From the NCBI GenBank assembly GCA_001787455.1, contig MFXA01000060.1, positions 1,043-15,286 of the forward strand: 14,244 nt of DNA, read 5' to 3'. Shown one piece after another: positions 7,288 to 13,641 of this stretch. Under the pieces are notes generated by a model. The model did not search any database and was not told the origin of the DNA. It saw only the letters and a program-made list of their open reading frames with translations. Positions within the stretch are counted from its first letter, which is position 1; every line of letters starts with the position of its first letter. The translations under genes and the position numbers were made by a program. This DNA comes from Candidatus Peregrinibacteria bacterium RIFCSPLOWO2_01_FULL_39_12. GTDB lineage: Bacteria > Patescibacteriota > Gracilibacteria > UBA1369 > LOWO2-01-FULL-3.

Positions 7288-8541
7288 TTACATCGCGCCA
7301 GACAAACTTGTCAGCTTCATAATCGGAAGCATGATGGAAGCCACAACAACTCCGACTGTCGCGCCGATAATAATTAAAATAACCGGCTCGATAACTTTTG
7401 AAATACCGTTAACCGCAGTATCAACTTCTTCCTCGTAAAAAGCCGCTATTTTTGCCGTGATCGTATCAAGCTGGGCTGTTTTTTCCCCGACATCAATCAT
7501 ATTCACAAGCATAGGAGGGAAAAGGGGATTTTCGGTCAAACTTTCAGCCAGCGGTATACCTTGTTTTATATCTTCCATGGCCAGTAAAAGACGTTTTCTG
7601 TAAACCTCGTTGCCTATCGAATTCGCGGTAATTTCCAAAGTTTTTACAATCGTAACATCGCTGTCGAGCAAATTACTCAGCGAACGCGCAAAACGCGCCA
7701 AAAAGGATTTCTGGAACAACTCCCCGAAAATGGGAATATGCAATTTAAAACTATCCAAATAATATTTTCCAACTTCGGTTTTCCTGAAATACATAAGCAG
7801 TAAAATTAACAACAAAAGCCCCGCGAGTAAAAACAACCCTCGAGCCTGCAAAAACTCGCTTATCCCAACAACTATTCTTGTTATTAAAGGAAGTTCGCCC
7901 TGCATCGAAGCAAAAAGCTCTTTCAATTTTGGGATGACCAAAACCATCATTGCCACAACAACTCCTACAAGCAAAGTTAAAATCACAACAGGATACATCA
8001 TCGCGCTTTTAACTTTAGATTTTATGGAAGCGGCTTTTTCAGCATCGGTGGCCAAATTATTCAAAACTTTCGCCAATTGCCCGCTCGCCTCGCCCGATTC
8101 AACCATTCCAACTTCGGCTTCGCTAAAAATAGTATCAAACGCAAGCATCGAAACGGACAAACTTTCGCCTTCCTCGATTGACTCGGCGAGAGTATTTACA
8201 ATCATGTGCATTCTCGGACTTTTTTCAAGCTGCAAGGCAAGCGATTTTAACGACTTCACCATTGGAATTCCGGAATTTATCATAACCGCAAGCAAATGGA
8301 AAAAATCGGCTTTGTCCTTTGTTTTAACACCTGAATGTGCAACGAAATAATTATTTATTTTATAGTACCATCCGAAAATTCCACCTTCTTCAAATTTTAT
8401 TTTTTCACCGTACCTGTTAAGCACAATCCCTTTTGGAGCTTCTTCCTGAATATTTAAAACTATCTTCTCTTTTTGAAGATTTTTATCATCAACTTTAAAA
8501 GTTTCAGTATCGTTTGTAATAAGATTTTTTGCTTTTTCCAT
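7288..8541 (-). CDS. pilC: Type IV pilus platform protein PilC (GspF family)
   Basis: PilC/GspF is the polytopic inner-membrane core of the pilus assembly platform and contacts the PilB ATPase. The 417-aa protein shows two T2SSF repeats, about 78-205 and 280-405, each with the family pattern (first: GIPMVKSLKSLA, then VGMVESGEASGQLAKVL; second: DVTIVKTLEI, then VNMIDVGEKTAQLD). Membrane segments are at about 183-204, 232-252 and 383-406, the expected three. Residues 1-75 are an N-terminal cytosolic extension, charged and poorly conserved in appearance. The start lies 2 nt after the pilB stop (GAA TAA TC ATG), implying coupled translation. Length and order directly after pilB are typical of pilus or type II secretion operons; with pilin genes next, pilus is the better reading. 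Confidence 0.95.
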   Translation of the reverse strand: MEKAKNLITNDTETFKVDDKNLQKEKIVLNIQEEAPKGIVLNRYGEKIKFEEGGIFGWYYKINNYFVAHSGVKTKDKADFFHLLAVMINSGIPMVKSLKSLALQLEKSPRMHMIVNTLAESIEEGESLSVSMLAFDTIFSEAEVGMVESGEASGQLAKVLNNLATDAEKAASIKSKVKSAMMYPVVILTLLVGVVVAMMVLVIPKLKELFASMQGELPLITRIVVGISEFLQARGLFLLAGLLLLILLLMYFRKTEVGKYYLDSFKLHIPIFGELFQKSFLARFARSLSNLLDSDVTIVKTLEITANSIGNEVYRKRLLLAMEDIKQGIPLAESLTENPLFPPMLVNMIDVGEKTAQLDTITAKIAAFYEEEVDTAVNGISKVIEPVILIIIGATVGVVVASIMLPIMKLTSLSGAM

Positions 8542-8543
8542 GA

Positions 8544-9818
8544 TTATTCGGCTTTACGTGCTACACGATAGACTTCTTCAAGCGAAGTCATCCCTTGTAA
8601 GGCTTTTATAACGCCCGCTTGTTCAAGCGTCACCATGCCATTTTTTTTCGCAGCTTCTTCTATCGCAATCATATTTCCATCTCCACCGATAAGTTTTCTA
8701 AGCTCGTTATTCATCTTGAAAACTTCATAAAGACCGACTCTTCCGTGATATCCGATGTTGTTGCATTTTTCGCATCCGACAGCTTCGTGAAATTGCATTT
8801 TTTGTAGAAGAGCTGGATCAATTTCCCCTTCGGCATGCAAACTTTCAAGAGCATGTTTTACAAGTTCGGTAATTTCAGGGCTTGTCTGTACAGGCTGTTT
8901 GCAGTTGTCGCAAAGTTTTCTTACAAGGCGCTGTGCAATAATAAGTTCAATTGTAGATGTTAGAAGATAAGGCTGAATTCCCATATTTATTAAACGGGTG
9001 ATGGATTCAACCGAACTGTTCGTGTGTAAAGTTGAAAATACCAAATGCCCCGTTAACGAAGCTTCAATCGCGGTATTTGCGGTTTCTTTGTCACGCATTT
9101 CACCCACCATAATAATATTCGGATCCTGGCGGAGCGCGCATCTCATTCCCGATGCAAAATCATAATCAATATCATGATGCACCTGGCTTTGATTAAGACC
9201 GTCCAGTTGTATTTCAACCGGATCCTCGATTGTTAAAATATTCACTTCCGGACGATTTAATTTTGTTAAACAGGCGTACAAAGTTGTAGTTTTTCCGGAT
9301 CCGGTAGGCCCTGTATTTATAATAATTCCATTCGGCGATTTCAAAGCTGTATTAAGATTTTTTAAGGAAATGCCGCTTATTCCAAGCTCGCTTAATTCGG
9401 GAATTTTGCGCGATTTATCCTGAATACGCATTACTATTTTTTCGCCGTTCACAGTCGGCAAAGTTGAAATACGAAGATCCATTTCACGTCCGTCTTTTGT
9501 GGTGACATCGGCTCTTCCATCCTGCGGAAGCCTTTGTTCGTCAATTTTCAAATTGGACATGATTTTAATTCTCGAAACAACGGCAGGATGAAGATTTGAA
9601 GGATATTCAACAACTTCCCTTAAAACGCCATCCACGCGATATCTGATTCTTATATGGGTTTTTAAAGGTTCGATATGGATGTCGCTTGATCTTAAATCCA
9701 AAGCGTAGCTTATTGTTACCAGCACAAGCTGGGGAATATTTGCAGCCAAAATACTGTCTTGAAGCTGTTTCAATTTTTCATCAGTTTGTGCCGCTTGTTG
9801 AGTTGAATTTTCTTCCAC
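8544..9818 (-). CDS. pilB: Type IV pilus assembly ATPase PilB (GspE family), short form
   Basis: This is the hexameric secretion ATPase that powers pilus extension at the cytoplasmic face. Visible motifs are Walker A GPTGSGKT (170-177), Asp box ILTIEDPVE (194-202), Walker B IIMVGEMRD (235-243), His box HLVFSTLHTN (258-267), and the four Cys of the zinc site (303, 306, 349, 352), which with its position favours PilB/GspE over the retraction ATPase PilT. At 424 aa it is shorter than the usual about 550-570: the MshEN-type N-terminal domain is missing, and only about 25 residues precede the N2-like domain (DLRSSDIHIEPL, 41-52). The gene starts with GTG 6 nt after the pilO-like stop, so no coding room remains for a longer N-terminus. 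No Shine-Dalgarno sequence is seen. Confidence 0.95.
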   Translation of the reverse strand: MEENSTQQAAQTDEKLKQLQDSILAANIPQLVLVTISYALDLRSSDIHIEPLKTHIRIRYRVDGVLREVVEYPSNLHPAVVSRIKIMSNLKIDEQRLPQDGRADVTTKDGREMDLRISTLPTVNGEKIVMRIQDKSRKIPELSELGISGISLKNLNTALKSPNGIIINTGPTGSGKTTTLYACLTKLNRPEVNILTIEDPVEIQLDGLNQSQVHHDIDYDFASGMRCALRQDPNIIMVGEMRDKETANTAIEASLTGHLVFSTLHTNSSVESITRLINMGIQPYLLTSTIELIIAQRLVRKLCDNCKQPVQTSPEITELVKHALESLHAEGEIDPALLQKMQFHEAVGCEKCNNIGYHGRVGLYEVFKMNNELRKLIGGDGNMIAIEEAAKKNGMVTLEQAGVIKALQGMTSLEEVYRVARKAE

Positions 9819-9824
9819 GATTTT

Positions 9825-10439
9825 TTATTTTTGAAAATATGCATTAACCTGAACGGAAAAATTTGTTAAATCCTCTTGGGTTTCTTCCTGCGAATCTTCG
9901 AAATTCAAAGTGATGGATGACAAATCCATAAGCCTTATATTGTTGGTGAGCGCGCCTGAATTTTCTATCAAATGCAGAAATTTCGTAAAATTTTCACTCG
10001 AACTTCGAATGCTCATGTTAAATGGAAGGATGTAATAGCCGCTTCCTTCAACAGGATTTTGATAATCAATATTTGCAATTTCAAAAACGCTGTTTTTCTT
10101 TGAAAGATTTTTTTCGATAAGGTCAATTTGCCTTGTCAGTGCGGCATAGTCATCTCCGACAGGATAAATCGAGGAAAGTTTTTTCTCTATCTCTTTGTCA
10201 AATTGGTCGTAGTTGTCTTTTTCTGATTCATAAGCCGCTTTTTCGTTGCCGGCAGTTTCGGAAAGTGCGCTTATAAATTCTTTATTTTGTTTCAAGCCTT
10301 CTTTCGCCAGAGCATATTCCATCCAGTTCCTGTAAGAATAAAAACCAATGCTCAGTATCAAAATCAGACACAAAAACGCATAAGCTTTTTTATAAAGCGA
10401 TTGTCTTTTTAAAAGCATTTCGTAGGTTATATCTGCCAT
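9825..10439 (-). CDS. PilO-like pilus alignment-complex protein
   Basis: This 204-aa bitopic protein has a short cytosolic N-terminus, one membrane segment at about 18-36 (AYAFLCLILILSIGFYSY), a predicted coiled coil at about 40-90 and an alpha/beta domain at about 115-203. That is the PilO/GspM layout: PilO pairs with PilN through ferredoxin-like folds to link PilC/PilB with the cell exterior. Sequence identity to PilO is not obvious by eye, so the call rests on topology and position. It begins 2 nt after the upstream gene ends (GAA TAA CT ATG) and is followed by pilB 6 nt downstream, so it is co-transcribed and probably co-translated with both. Confidence 0.75.
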   Translation of the reverse strand: MADITYEMLLKRQSLYKKAYAFLCLILILSIGFYSYRNWMEYALAKEGLKQNKEFISALSETAGNEKAAYESEKDNYDQFDKEIEKKLSSIYPVGDDYAALTRQIDLIEKNLSKKNSVFEIANIDYQNPVEGSGYYILPFNMSIRSSSENFTKFLHLIENSGALTNNIRLMDLSSITLNFEDSQEETQEDLTNFSVQVNAYFQK

Positions 10440-10441
10440 AG

Positions 10442-11614
10442 TTATTCGGTTAGATTATTTGGCGCTTCTTCATCTTCCAAAGTTAAGCTAAGCTGCAAGC
10501 TCGATGTATAGCCGTCCTTAACCGAGCCGGCTTTACTTAGCGACCTTACCGCCGCATCTTTAAAAAATTTGGATTTATTCAATTCATCAATCAAATCCAC
10601 AATCATTGTAAAATTCATTGTGTCGAATTTCTTTGTTTCTCCCGAGATCGAAATTGTTTTTGATCCGCTGTTAAAATTATAACTTGTATATCTGATACCG
10701 CCCAAATCATCATAAAAATTTTGGTTGTAGTGCCTGTCTATTGTCATTGTTCTTAAAGCAATTTCATCAATCATATCTGACCATTTAATTCTTTGTTCCT
10801 TAATTTTTTGGATGATAGTCAAATCGTTTATGATTACGGAATTCACATTTTTTATAAAATCGTAAATTTCTTGGTTGCTTAAAGCGGTAAAATCAATGGA
10901 AAGGAACAAATTCCTTAATCCGGTATTTTTTACCAGATCGGAAATTTGCGTGAAATTTTTAAAATCTCTTCTCGCTTGGGAATCGGCGCTGTTTGAAACA
11001 GAAGCAATTTTTTCATTCAGCTTCATTATAAGTTTTTCTTTATATAAAGCGGAAAGATCCGCGCCATCGCTGAATTCTTTGTCAATTAACGGCGCGGTAA
11101 ATTCTTCAGTAAAAATTTGCTGGATATTTGAGATGGAAGTGGAAAGAGATTGTTTTAATGAGGAAATTTCCAAGAGCGCATCTTCCTTTTCGGCTTCACC
11201 TGATGTTTGGCTGTTTGTCGTTTCCAAATAATGAAGAAAACTGTCGCCATCCGAACTGAATGTGTCAAAAAAAGCGTTTAATTTTAAATATCTGTAAAAA
11301 TTCAAATCGGTTTGAAGAGAGATAATTTCGGCATTTGTCGAAGCAAGATTTTCTGAAACATTCTGAATTTTTAATCTGGAAGTGGCGAAATCCAAATCAC
11401 TTGTAAGTTGTGAAGTGAAAAACAAAAATGAAGAAATTCCGGCAAGTAAAATCAGTCCGAAAAATACTCTTAAAATAACTACAAGAAGGCTTCTCGGAGG
11501 AGGAAGATTTCTTATTAAAGACGTATCTAAAGTTGGAGCTTCGCCAAGGATAGATTTCGCCGCGCCGCCCGTTTCGGTTGAAACAATGTTTTTTATGATA
11601 TCGGATTCCGCCAT
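10442..11614 (-). CDS. PilN-like pilus alignment-complex protein, enlarged
   Basis: This is the first gene of the pilus operon. It encodes 390 aa: a cytosolic N-terminus with LIRNLPPPR (33-41), which recalls the INLLPxR motif PilN uses to bind PilM; one membrane segment at about 43-66; helical or coiled-coil stretches at about 70-110 and 245-290; and a C-terminal alpha/beta domain at 306-380 with the PilN pattern (strand TISISGET, helix NFTMIVDLIDELNKSKFF, strand SSLQLSLTLE). Typical PilN is about 180-200 aa, so about 170 residues (110-280) are extra. No pilM is found upstream. The start is fixed: an in-frame stop lies 12-15 nt upstream, and the A-rich leader has no Shine-Dalgarno sequence. 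PilN is inferred from domain order and the partner gene; GspL-like is the alternative. Confidence 0.7.
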   Translation of the reverse strand: MAESDIIKNIVSTETGGAAKSILGEAPTLDTSLIRNLPPPRSLLVVILRVFFGLILLAGISSFLFFTSQLTSDLDFATSRLKIQNVSENLASTNAEIISLQTDLNFYRYLKLNAFFDTFSSDGDSFLHYLETTNSQTSGEAEKEDALLEISSLKQSLSTSISNIQQIFTEEFTAPLIDKEFSDGADLSALYKEKLIMKLNEKIASVSNSADSQARRDFKNFTQISDLVKNTGLRNLFLSIDFTALSNQEIYDFIKNVNSVIINDLTIIQKIKEQRIKWSDMIDEIALRTMTIDRHYNQNFYDDLGGIRYTSYNFNSGSKTISISGETKKFDTMNFTMIVDLIDELNKSKFFKDAAVRSLSKAGSVKDGYTSSLQLSLTLEDEEAPNNLTE

Positions 11615-11639
11615 TTGTTTGTGTTTTTATATTCATAAT

Positions 11640-11668
11640 ATTTTAGCAGATTCCAATAGATACGTAAA
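11640..11668 (-). promoter_or_regulatory. Promoter of the type IV pilus operon, extended -10
   Basis: On the minus strand TTTACG (11668-11663), a 17-nt spacer and TAAAAT (11645-11640) are preceded by TGC, giving an extended -10. The start of transcription near 11633 leaves a leader of about 19 nt before the pilN-like ATG. Genes down to 6188 follow with gaps of 2 to 68 nt, so this can drive all six. Confidence 0.65.
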
Positions 11669-11780
11669 GGGTGGAGGGTGGAGCAGGAACATGGAAGCAG
11701 GATCAGGCAATGCCTTTCTCTTAGGGCTGTCGGGTGGTTGGTCTGTTATCTGGGTTTACGGTACTCAGGCATTATCCACA

Positions 11781-11798
11781 AGCTGAAACCCTTCAGCT
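11781..11798. repeat. Inverted repeat, 7-bp stem, 4-nt loop
   Basis: AGCTGAA, loop ACCC, TTCAGCT: a perfect hairpin. There is no T-run after it, so it does not look like an intrinsic terminator. Confidence 0.75.
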
Positions 11799-11820
11799 CA
11801 TGGAGTTTAACCGAAGTAAC

Positions 11821-11855
11821 ATCTCTACAAAAAGTCACGATTTTTCCCGGGAAAA
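11821..11855. repeat. 35-nt palindrome-bearing repeat, intergenic copy
   Basis: This copy matches 12749-12783 at 33 of 35 positions (the two differences are adjacent, in the middle) and ends in the perfect 14-bp palindrome TTTTCCCGGGAAAA (11842-11855). In the frame starting TCT CTA CAA it reads SLQKVTIFPGK, the same frame as the copy inside the HNH gene, and hits TAA 15 nt past the palindrome. Confidence 0.9.
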
Positions 11856-11880
11856 GAAATTTTATGAAGTAAAATTTCAA

Positions 11881-11912
11881 CACGACATGTTCCAGCTATT
11901 CATCATGTTGTG
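11881..11912. repeat. Inverted repeat, 9-bp stem with one G-T pair
   Basis: CACGACATG (11881-11889) pairs with CATGTTGTG (11904-11912) across a 14-nt loop, with one G-U wobble if transcribed from the plus strand. Confidence 0.6.
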
Positions 11913-11939
11913 CGTAATTTTGGCTTCTCTAAGCCATAA

Positions 11940-11966
11940 ATCAATAGCGATTCCACCACTATTGAT
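11940..11966. repeat. Inverted repeat, perfect 8-bp stem
   Basis: ATCAATAG (11940-11947) and CTATTGAT (11959-11966) are separated by 11 nt. The spacing fits either an RNA hairpin or a dimeric protein-binding site. Confidence 0.7.
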
Positions 11967-11988
11967 CCAATTTTTCAAGTCAAAAAAG

Positions 11989-12016
11989 TTGATTTTTCAG
12001 ATGGAAAAAGTAATAT
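11989..12016 (+). promoter_or_regulatory. Candidate promoter of the HNH gene
   Basis: TTGATT (11989-11994) and TAATAT (12011-12016) are separated by 16 nt. The start of transcription near 12023 leaves a leader of about 34 nt. The spacing is one short of ideal and the region is AT-rich, so chance matches are possible. Confidence 0.4.
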
Positions 12017-12017
12017 A

Positions 12018-12035
12018 GGTGAGCAGATACTCACC
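12018..12035. promoter_or_regulatory. Operator-like inverted repeat over the predicted HNH transcription start
   Basis: GGTGAG (12018-12023), 6-nt spacer CAGATA, CTCACC (12030-12035): a perfect 6-bp inverted repeat immediately after the candidate -10 and 21 nt before the ATG. Half-site length and spacing fit a dimeric repressor site; a leader hairpin is the alternative. Confidence 0.55.
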
Positions 12036-12056
12036 CATTATTAACAACAGAAAACT

Positions 12057-13124
12057 ATGCAAAGTAATTCACAAAATGATCTGACCAGTAAAGAACTTCA
12101 CAGAAAATTTGTTATTCTCGGAAACAATCGCAGAAGACTGACAAACGAACTTTTGGCGCTTTTGCCTGAAATTTATGAGAAGAAAATCTATAAAAAATAC
12201 TCGGCTACGATTATTGAATATGCCGGGAAATTCGGAGGATTAAGCAAAGGAGTTGTAATGAAAAGGTTAAGGCTGGAAAAACATCTCAAGGATAAGCCGA
12301 TTTTAAGAGAAGCGATCAAAACAGAAGGAGTTCATAAGGTGGCTTTGATTGCTAAATTAGCGACTCCTGAAACTGAAAATATTTGGGTGGATAAATTGAA
12401 AAATATGAGTAAATCAAGCTTGTTCGAACTGGCGAAGGAAGTTAGAGGAAAAGTTGAAGATGGAAAGTGTAGCGGTAGCAATGCCGGGTTTGATTTTGGT
12501 TTCTGCAAAGCGGCTCCGCAAAAGATGAAAATCGAGATTGGGGGAGAATTGTTATTCATGTTTTTGAAATTGAAGAAAAAATATGGAAATAATTTAAGTA
12601 ATAACGAAGTGATGAAGAAGATTTTGGAAACTGCGGTGGACGTATCTGAGGCAAAGTTTCAAACAGAACCTACGCGGATACAGTCAATGCCTCATAAAGC
12701 AAGTGTGGCTACTCGGGCAAAGCTTCGACCAAATGCTACCCCACAATCATCTCTACAAAAAGTCCAGATTTTTCCCGGGAAAATTTTTTCAAGATATGAA
12801 AAAGCTGTACAAGAAAATATTACCACTCAAGCTACCCGCTATATCAAGGTGAGAATTAAAAAACCCGCCCTATCTTCGACAAATGGAAAATGTTCATATC
12901 CGGGATGCGAAAAACCTGCGGAAAATCTTCATCATCCGGACCGTTTTGCAAGGGGTCAAAATCACGACAACATAAAACCTCTCTGTAAAACTCACCATGA
13001 ATTCATGCACAATGGATTGGTGAAGAACGAGCAGGATTCTGTGGACAGTTGGCAACTGAATTTGGATGGAAAGCTGGATGAGATTGATGATTTGTACAGA
13101 AACTATAGAAGGGCTGCCGTGTAA
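12057..13124 (+). CDS. HNH-endonuclease-type protein with DUF222-like N-terminal helical domain
   Basis: This 355-aa protein has a C-terminal HNH/zinc-ribbon module at about 277-320: C279 and C284 (CSYPGC), LHHPDRF (291-297, general-base His), the N/H region NHDNIKP (302-308) and LCKTHHEFMH (309-318). Residues 45-131 are helical and resemble the N-terminal part of free-standing HNH proteins often annotated DUF222/13E12-like (SATIIEYAGKFGGLSKGVVMKRLR, split here only by description, then DKPILREAIKTEGVH and NMSKSSLFELAKEVR). The middle (195-270) is a loose, basic linker containing the translated copy of the 35-nt repeat (SLQKVQIFPGK, 232-242). The start is fixed by a stop at 12042-12044; no Shine-Dalgarno sequence fits. 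It is a single gene, with a terminator downstream. It is probably a DNA nuclease; mobility or defence use is unproven. Confidence 0.85.
   Translation: MQSNSQNDLTSKELHRKFVILGNNRRRLTNELLALLPEIYEKKIYKKYSATIIEYAGKFGGLSKGVVMKRLRLEKHLKDKPILREAIKTEGVHKVALIAKLATPETENIWVDKLKNMSKSSLFELAKEVRGKVEDGKCSGSNAGFDFGFCKAAPQKMKIEIGGELLFMFLKLKKKYGNNLSNNEVMKKILETAVDVSEAKFQTEPTRIQSMPHKASVATRAKLRPNATPQSSLQKVQIFPGKIFSRYEKAVQENITTQATRYIKVRIKKPALSSTNGKCSYPGCEKPAENLHHPDRFARGQNHDNIKPLCKTHHEFMHNGLVKNEQDSVDSWQLNLDGKLDEIDDLYRNYRRAAV
12749..12783. repeat. 35-nt palindrome-bearing repeat, copy inside the HNH coding sequence
   Basis: This copy matches 11821-11855 at 33 of 35 positions, including the 14-bp palindrome TTTTCCCGGGAAAA (12770-12783). 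It lies in the linker between the helical and HNH domains and keeps the reading frame, encoding SLQKVQIFPGK. Confidence 0.9.
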
Positions 13125-13165
13125 ATTATCCTTGGAGCCGGACGGAAGTTAGACAAAAGGCACAC

Positions 13166-13197
13166 AAAAAACACCCGCCTGCCTGGACGGGTGTTTT
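13166..13197. terminator. Bidirectional intrinsic terminator between the HNH gene and rplL
   Basis: AAAACACCCG (13168-13177) pairs with CGGGTGTTTT (13188-13197) around a 10-nt loop. The flanking A6 on the left (13166-13171) and T4 on the right give a U-tract in either direction. It serves the two convergent genes ending at 13124 (plus) and 13205 (minus). Confidence 0.88.
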
Positions 13198-13204
13198 ACA
13201 AAAA

Positions 13205-13615
13205 TTACTTCAACTCTACTGTAGCACCGGCTTCTTCCAATTTTTTCTTCATTTCTTCAGCTTGGACTTTATCAATACCTTCTTTTAATGGCTTTGGAGC
13301 GCCATCCACAATGTCTTTAGCCTCTTTTAATCCAAGACCTGTAATTTCACGTACCACCTTGATAACCGCGATTTTTTGACCTCCGGCGGAAGCCAAAATT
13401 ACATTTTTCTTTCCGCTTTCTTCTGCGGCAGTCTCACCGCCACCGGCAGCTGGAGCGCCTGCCATCATCATTGGAGCGGCAGCGGAAACTCCGAATTTTT
13501 CCTCGAGAGCTTTTACAAGATTAGCAAGTTCAAGAACCGGCAATTTTTCTACCAATTCTACGATTTGTTCCGCATTCTTGCTTAACGCGACTGATGTTTT
13601 TGCTTCGTCTGACAT
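13205..13615 (-). CDS. rplL: 50S ribosomal protein L7/L12
   Basis: L7/L12 is the multicopy stalk protein that recruits translation factors to the large subunit. Of 136 aa, residues 1-45 form the dimerisation domain (VEKLPVLELANLVKALEEKFGV), 45-70 the Ala/Gly-rich flexible hinge, and 71-136 the factor-binding domain with the highly conserved KIAVIKVVREITGLGLKEAK. The family norm is about 120-130 aa; the excess is in the N-terminal tail. An in-frame TAA 7-9 nt upstream of the ATG fixes the start and shows that no Shine-Dalgarno sequence is used, surprising for one of the most strongly expressed genes. It follows rplJ by 26 nt and is closed by the bidirectional terminator, so rpoB is not next to it here. 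Confidence 0.98.
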   Translation of the reverse strand: MSDEAKTSVALSKNAEQIVELVEKLPVLELANLVKALEEKFGVSAAAPMMMAGAPAAGGGETAAEESGKKNVILASAGGQKIAVIKVVREITGLGLKEAKDIVDGAPKPLKEGIDKVQAEEMKKKLEEAGATVELK

Positions 13616-13641
13616 ATTTTTTTAGTTATAAAATTAAAAGA

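Larger units (their letters stand above)
11669..12056. other. Gene-free, inverted-repeat-rich segment upstream of the HNH gene
   Basis: No credible coding sequence is present: the two small plus-strand frames (11678-11872, 11734-12018) overlap each other and encode nothing family-like. The left part is purine-rich (repeated GGTGGAGG-like runs). It holds inverted repeats at 11705-11715, 11781-11798, 11881-11912, 11940-11966 and 12018-12035, and a palindromic repeat element at 11821-11855. It may be an untranslated leader, a structured RNA, or the remnant of repeat insertions. Confidence 0.6.

Noticed and set aside
6188..11614. Type II secretion system rather than type IV pilus
   Set aside because: No secretin, GspC, or set of distinct pseudopilins (GspH-K) is present and the pilins are twin large four-Cys forms; in an apparently monoderm lineage a pilus is the simpler reading, though the families overlap.
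11678..12018. Two small overlapping plus-strand frames in the intergenic region (64 and 94 aa)
   Set aside because: No recognisable protein pattern, no initiation signal, and they overlap each other and a hairpin cluster; the only notable part is the translated repeat shared with the HNH gene.
11669..12056. CRISPR array or OMEGA/IscB-type guide RNA next to an HNH nuclease
   Set aside because: No evenly spaced repeats, no RuvC motifs or bridge helix in the 355-aa protein; the HNH type is a CxxxxC/LHH zinc-ribbon form of free-standing nucleases.
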